Source: Clostridiales bacterium
GTDB taxonomy: Bacteria > Bacillota > Clostridia > Oscillospirales > Acutalibacteraceae
DNA length: 10,189 nt
Assembly: GCA_018364155.1 (NCBI GenBank)
Contig: JAGZMM010000008.1
Span: forward strand, 1-10,189
Reading direction: 5' to 3'
A program made the translations under genes and the position numbers. The notes below the pieces were generated by a model. It did no database searches, was not told the DNA's origin, and saw nothing but the letters and a program-made list of their open reading frames with translations. Below are positions 6,430-10,189 of this stretch, one piece after another (within the stretch, counting starts at the first letter, position 1; every line of letters starts with the position of its first letter).

Positions 6430-8208
6430 ATGGAGAACAGAAAAAAAAATACTGGAAAGAAACATCACACATGGAAAGGCATTCTGGCTTTTGCCAGCGG
6501 AAAGAAAAGGCTTTTAGCCTTTTCGGCGGGTCTATCTATTCTCGGAGTGACCGTCGGAATCGTACCCTACATCCTCATCGGATGGATCGCCAAAGAATAT
6601 ATGGCGGGTCTGCTGGATACTGGACGCCTGTTGTTCCTAGTTGGCTGTTCGGCTGCCGCCTGTGTTTTGCAGGGCGTTTTACAGGGCGGAAGTACGTTGT
6701 TGTCTCATCGCTGTGCCTTCCGTATTCTAGAAAATATCCGAATATCCCTGACAGAAAAGATGAACCGTCTTTCCATGGGGACAATTCGAAAGGTATCATC
6801 GGGCGAGTACAAAAACCTGATCCTGGATGAGGTGGAAAAGTTGGAATATCCGCTGGCTCATGCCATCCCGGAGATGACCGGAAACTTAACCGCTTTTCTT
6901 GCCGTTTTTATCTTGATGCTGTGCATGGATGTGCGCTTGGCTTTTAGCGCACTGATTACTCTTCCGGTTGGGTTTCTCATTATGAAGCAGATGTTTTGTG
7001 GTTATGGTGAACGCTATGCAAAGTTTATGAAGGCAGGCGACAACCTTAACAAAGTTGTGGTGGAGTATCTCAATGGCATTGAGGTTATCAAGGTGTTCAA
7101 TCAAGCTGGGAGTACATTCGAGAAAATGAAGCAGACGGTAACCTACTTTAAAGATTTTACACTGGCATGGTACAGACACAATTGGCCGTACACCGCCGCC
7201 TACAGCGTGATTCTGCCATCGGCCATTGTGGGCGTCTTGCCGGTTGGGGTGGTGCTTCTGAACCGCGGAGAGATTGTTTTTCCTACGTTGCTTCTGTTTG
7301 TTTTACTTTCGTTTGCGCTTATTCCACCGCTGATCAAACTCACGGAATTTATTGATAATGTGGCTGTGATTGTGAAAACCGAGCAGGAAGTACAAGATTT
7401 CCTTGCCCAGGAAGAACCCAGGTATGCCATTACACCCGCACGTATAGAGAATTTTGGCATCTCCATCGAGCATATATCTTTCTCTTATGGAGAGGAAACC
7501 GCTGTCGAGGACATCAATGTCGTCATCCCCCCCTCCGGTATCACAGCAATCGTCGGGGAATCTGGTTCCGGAAAAACGACACTGCTGCGGCTGTTGGCTC
7601 GCTTTTGGGATGTTTCAAAGGGGAAAATATACATTGGGGGAACGGATATCCGAGATATTCCACAAGACCAACTGATGGGAATGATGAGTATTGTGGATCA
7701 GGATAATTTTCTGTTTGACATGAGCATCCGGGACAATATCATGCTTGGAAAGCCGGATGCCGATGACAAGGCATTGGCGGCATCCGTGGATGCGGCTGGC
7801 TGCCGGGAAATTGTCGAGCGGCTGGAGGGCGGACTGCATACGGTGGTGGGAACCGGCGGTGCGCTTCTGTCGACCGGCGAGCGTCAGCGCATCTGCATTG
7901 CCAGGGCCATTTTAAAGGATGCACCAATCTTATTGCTGGATGAACCAACGGCGAGCATGGATTTGGAAAACGAATACAAGGTACAGAAGGCGCTTCAACA
8001 GTTAATGTCCCCAAAAACTGTTGTGATGGCAACCCACCGGCTACGGACGGCTGTGTCAGCCCAACAGATTCTTGTCATGAAGCATGGCGTCCTGGTGGGA
8101 AAAGGAACGCATGAGACTCTGCTGGAAGGCTGTCCTGAATATGCGAGACTATGGAACGCCTGTGTTTGTGCAGAGAACTGGAGCATGGGAGGTGATGCCG
8201 ATGTATAA
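6430..8208 (+). CDS. ABC transporter, fused membrane and ATPase domains, YbtP/IrtA-like half
   Basis: This is a 592-residue ABC protein of type IV (exporter) fold: a six-helix membrane domain (about 25-310) and a nucleotide-binding domain (about 345-575). Motifs are Walker A GESGSGKTT (376-384), Q-loop Q424, signature LSTGERQR (480-487), Walker B ILLLDEP (500-506) with catalytic Glu505, and switch His536 in ATHR. The signature departs from the usual LSGGQ (T and E replace G and Q). With the next gene it makes the adjacent pair typical of YbtP/YbtQ and IrtA/IrtB, exporter-shaped proteins that bring in iron-siderophores or free their iron. Unlike IrtA, it has no N-terminal siderophore-reductase domain. 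The start ATG 6430 follows the lipoprotein stop by 6 bp with only a weak GGGATAGG ribosome site. A role in export cannot be excluded from sequence. Confidence 0.88.
   Translation: MENRKKNTGKKHHTWKGILAFASGKKRLLAFSAGLSILGVTVGIVPYILIGWIAKEYMAGLLDTGRLLFLVGCSAAACVLQGVLQGGSTLLSHRCAFRILENIRISLTEKMNRLSMGTIRKVSSGEYKNLILDEVEKLEYPLAHAIPEMTGNLTAFLAVFILMLCMDVRLAFSALITLPVGFLIMKQMFCGYGERYAKFMKAGDNLNKVVVEYLNGIEVIKVFNQAGSTFEKMKQTVTYFKDFTLAWYRHNWPYTAAYSVILPSAIVGVLPVGVVLLNRGEIVFPTLLLFVLLSFALIPPLIKLTEFIDNVAVIVKTEQEVQDFLAQEEPRYAITPARIENFGISIEHISFSYGEETAVEDINVVIPPSGITAIVGESGSGKTTLLRLLARFWDVSKGKIYIGGTDIRDIPQDQLMGMMSIVDQDNFLFDMSIRDNIMLGKPDADDKALAASVDAAGCREIVERLEGGLHTVVGTGGALLSTGERQRICIARAILKDAPILLLDEPTASMDLENEYKVQKALQQLMSPKTVVMATHRLRTAVSAQQILVMKHGVLVGKGTHETLLEGCPEYARLWNACVCAENWSMGGDADV
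8187..8192 (+). promoter_or_regulatory. Ribosome site that sets the start of the last ABC gene
   Basis: GGGAGG lies eight bases before ATG 8201, the ideal distance, and only two bases before ATG 8195. The reading frame stays open back to 8084, but those extra codons lie within the upstream ABC gene and lack a ribosome site, so 8201 is the start to use. Confidence 0.75.
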
Positions 8209-9931
8209 GTTGGTTAAAAAGGTATTGAGGATAGCTGGCGATTTGAAGCCACGGATTCTTCTGGGGTTCGTTTTTGGATTTCTGGAGGCTTTGTTTAACA
8301 TTCTCCCGTTGATAGCTATTTTTTATGCCTTTGAAAGTTGCCGGGACGGACTGAACGGCGGCGAATTGACGGTGGTTATTATTCTGTTGCTGGCTGGTTT
8401 GGCTGGCCGGGTGGTTTTCCGCTATCTAGTGGCACGCTTCCAGTCAGGGACAGGCTTTGAAATGACAGCGAAGGAACGGCTGCGGCTTGGAGGTATCCTG
8501 AAAAATGCGCCGATGTCCTTTTTTGATACTCATAATCTAGGGGATCTTTCAGCCTGTCTGACGACAGATCTGAGTTTTATAGAAATGTATGTCATGTTTA
8601 TCCTGGATAAGGTCGTCAACGGATTCTTGATGACGGCGGTCACCGGTATATTTCTGTTTGTGTTCGATTGGCAGATTGCGCTGGCTGCAGCGGCAGTGCT
8701 TGCGCCGTCTGTAGTTATGTTTGTTGTTCTGCAGAAATCCGGAAAAACGCTGGGAAGTCTCAGACAGAACACCCAGGCGGAACTGGGTGCAGCTGTATTG
8801 GAATACGCCCAAGGGATTATGACAGCGAAAGCCTATGGGATGAAAGGAAGGCGTGCCGGACGGATTAAGGATGCCTTTCACAACAGCAATGAGCATTCCT
8901 ACTGTGTCGAGAGAGGATTTGTAAGAGGTGTATCCGCCTTCCAAGTTCTCGTACATTTGGCCGGCTGTGCTATGGTTCTAGTTGTTTCATTCGCCGCCCT
9001 TTTCGGAAAGTTGGAAATCCCATCCTATTTTATGCTGCTTGTCGCCTCTATGACGATGTTTTCGGGTTTTGAACAGAGTGTATCTAAAATTCCCATGCTG
9101 CGTATTATGGAGGCTTCTTTAGATCGGCTGGAACGGATTGTGAATCTTCCGCAGGAGGAACTGCAGAAGGAAGTTCCTCCTCCTGAACGGTTTGATATTT
9201 CCTTTGAGGGAGTATCTTTCAGCTATGGAAAAGGAGAGGTATTAAAAAATCTCTCTTTTCATATACCAGAGCACTCAACTGCGGCGCTCGTGGGCAGGTC
9301 TGGCAGTGGAAAAAGCACAGTCATGAAACTTATCCCACGATTTTATGACTGCGGGAGGGGAAGCGTTCGAATTGGAAATGTAGATATACGGGATATGCCG
9401 CGCAGTCAGGTGTTTTCCTACATCAGTATGGTATTTCAGAACGTGTATCTTTTTGAAGATACCATTGCTAACAACATACGGTTTGGGAAGCCGGAAGCCA
9501 GTATGGAGGATGTAATCGAAGCAGCTCGGAAGGCGCATTGTTATGATTTCATTATGAAAACGGAAAAGGGCTTTGACACCATGGTCGGAGAAGGAGGCCA
9601 TACGCTTTCTGGCGGTCAGAAACAGCGGATCTCGATTGCTCGTGCGATTCTAAAGGATGCCCCGATTATCCTATTGGATGAAGCCACTTCAAGCGTGGAT
9701 CCAGAGAACGAACATCTGATTCAGCAGGCTATTAACCAACTGGTAAAAAACAAAACGGTAGTGGTTATTGCACACAATCTTTCTGCTATTCGTACAGTGG
9801 ATAAAGTGCTGGTTCTCGATGAAGGACAGTTGCTCGAAGAAGGTGACCCTTCTTCTCTTTTACAGAAGAAGGGTCTTTACAGTAAACTGTGGGGAATGAG
9901 TGAAAAGGTAAGCCGATGGAACGCCACATAG
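8201..9931 (+). CDS. ABC transporter, fused membrane and ATPase domains, YbtQ/IrtB-like half
   Basis: Second exporter-fold ABC protein, 576 residues from ATG 8201: a six-helix membrane domain (about 15-300) and a nucleotide-binding domain (about 333-565). All motifs are canonical: Walker A GRSGSGKST (365-373), Q-loop Q413, signature LSGGQKQR (469-476), Walker B IILLDEA (489-495) with Glu494, and switch His525 in AHN. It overlaps the previous ABC gene by 8 bp, and the two probably form a heterodimer with one standard and one altered signature. Family knowledge (YbtPQ, IrtAB) and the operon point to uptake or processing of iron-siderophores. Its final 30 codons contain a perfect 12-bp hairpin at 9845-9875. 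No clear terminator follows the TAG at 9929-9931. Confidence 0.88.
   Translation: MYKLVKKVLRIAGDLKPRILLGFVFGFLEALFNILPLIAIFYAFESCRDGLNGGELTVVIILLLAGLAGRVVFRYLVARFQSGTGFEMTAKERLRLGGILKNAPMSFFDTHNLGDLSACLTTDLSFIEMYVMFILDKVVNGFLMTAVTGIFLFVFDWQIALAAAAVLAPSVVMFVVLQKSGKTLGSLRQNTQAELGAAVLEYAQGIMTAKAYGMKGRRAGRIKDAFHNSNEHSYCVERGFVRGVSAFQVLVHLAGCAMVLVVSFAALFGKLEIPSYFMLLVASMTMFSGFEQSVSKIPMLRIMEASLDRLERIVNLPQEELQKEVPPPERFDISFEGVSFSYGKGEVLKNLSFHIPEHSTAALVGRSGSGKSTVMKLIPRFYDCGRGSVRIGNVDIRDMPRSQVFSYISMVFQNVYLFEDTIANNIRFGKPEASMEDVIEAARKAHCYDFIMKTEKGFDTMVGEGGHTLSGGQKQRISIARAILKDAPIILLDEATSSVDPENEHLIQQAINQLVKNKTVVVIAHNLSAIRTVDKVLVLDEGQLLEEGDPSSLLQKKGLYSKLWGMSEKVSRWNAT
9845..9875 (+). repeat. Perfect 12-bp hairpin inside the last ABC gene
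   Basis: GACCCTTCTTCT (9845-9856) and AGAAGAAGGGTC (9864-9875) are exact reverse complements around a 7-nt loop. The hairpin ends 53 bp before the stop codon and is followed by only three T, so it is not a standard terminator. It encodes part of a variable tail (DPSSLLQKKGL). It could protect the 3' end of the transcript or pause RNA polymerase. It may also be chance, although twelve perfect pairs are uncommon. Confidence 0.5.
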
Positions 9932-9994
9932 AGTAGGCATAGGAACCTGAACAGTGTAATCTCAGCACAAACAGTTACGGACATTCAGACTATC

Positions 9995-10022
9995 TTGTGA
10001 CAATTCTATTCACATTTATATA
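9995..10022 (+). promoter_or_regulatory. Candidate rightward promoter after the iron operon
   Basis: TTGTGA (9995-10000) and TATATA (10017-10022) are spaced by 16 bases and resemble sigma-A hexamers. The site would drive the reading frame that runs off the right edge. It lies in an AT-rich, gene-free stretch (9932-10029) in which I see no terminator for the iron operon. Matches of this quality also occur by chance in AT-rich DNA. Confidence 0.3.
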
Positions 10023-10029
10023 GGATTGA

Positions 10030-10189
10030 AAAATCTGTAAATCGCCATTAAATAAGCATATATTTCCTAACAACACGGGGAGGCGTATCATAGTCTATGC
10101 TCTTCGTGAGGATGGCCGCTTGGGGCGGTTTCAGAGGAAAATCCATGTTCTAAATCCAAAGCAGGTGCGGAAATTCAAGGAAGCCTATT
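10030..10189 (+). pseudogene. Start-less open frame at right edge, possible truncated gene
   Basis: After an in-frame TGA at 10027-10029 one forward frame is open to the window edge. From about 10075 it reads like real protein: TGRRIIVYALREDGRLGRFQ, then RKIHVLNPKQVRKFKEAY. No ATG, GTG or well-placed TTG lies between the stop and this stretch, so either it uses an unusual start, or it is the remnant of a gene whose 5' end was lost when the iron cargo was inserted. The base composition is again richer in GC, like the left-hand backbone genes. I do not recognise the family. The other five frames are closed or look non-coding here. Confidence 0.4.

Noticed and set aside
6396..6830. 144-codon frame overlapping the FMN-binding and first ABC genes
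   Set aside because: It is out of frame with two genes that have clear domain matches, is rich in Arg, Ser and Tyr as expected of a shadow frame, and has no ribosome site.
8084..8200. N-terminal extension of the last ABC gene by 39 codons
   Set aside because: The extension lies within the upstream ABC gene, has no ribosome site, and reads as an off-frame sequence; GGGAGG at 8187-8192 fits ATG 8201.
815..9981. Possible shared boundary repeats: TGAACAG at 815-821 and 9948-9954, TTACGGA at 826-832 and 9975-9981
   Set aside because: Seven-base matches with different spacing between them are expected by chance in regions of this size; not accepted as attachment sites or target duplications.
1..10189. 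CRISPR arrays, tRNA or rRNA genes, integrase, relaxase, insertion sequences
   Set aside because: I looked for regularly spaced repeats, tRNA-like cloverleaf ends and transposase-like motifs and saw none in the window.

Overview
The window looks like a piece of an integrative and conjugative-type mobile element from a Gram-positive gut-type Clostridia (Firmicutes). The grounds are strong AGGAGG-type ribosome sites, lipobox lipoproteins, no sign of outer-membrane receptors or TonB, and a HTH_36-type protein typical of such elements. The element carries a complete iron-siderophore uptake cargo. The assignment to a mobile element is inference; no integrase, relaxase or attachment site is visible here.

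Layout. 1-804: GC-rich flanking genes on the + strand, namely the 3' end of an unrecognised gene (2-253) and a winged-helix protein (286-804). The tail of the second reads through two tandem hairpins, one of which is a good intrinsic terminator. 805-1075: no convincing gene, only a 39-codon ORF and a hairpin. 1076-1975 (minus): an AraC/PchR/YbtA-like regulator. 1976-2199: the divergent control region, with GTTAG-N6-CTAAC dyads at two places. One of them exactly fills the spacer of a perfect TTGACA-N17-TATAAT promoter for the regulator. 2200-9931 (+): seven tightly packed genes, with overlaps of 20, 4 and 8 bp and gaps of 12, 3 and 6 bp. They encode a substrate-binding lipoprotein, two FecCD permeases, a FecE-type ATPase, a small FMN-binding-domain lipoprotein, and two full ABC proteins of the YbtP/YbtQ (IrtA/IrtB) exporter-fold type. 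9932-10189: a rightward promoter-like sequence, then a reading frame with no start codon that runs off the window and may be a truncated backbone gene.

How it could work. The lipoprotein binds a ferric siderophore or other iron chelate and hands it to the FecCD-FecE importer. The paired ABC half-transporters probably form a heterodimer which, like YbtPQ and IrtAB, may act on the iron-siderophore complex at the membrane. The FMN-binding lipoprotein has a TSAT motif resembling the site where ApbE attaches FMN to threonine, so it could supply electrons for reductive iron release outside the cell. The regulator probably senses the loaded chelate, represses itself and activates the operon. No siderophore synthesis gene is present, which points to use of siderophores made by others.
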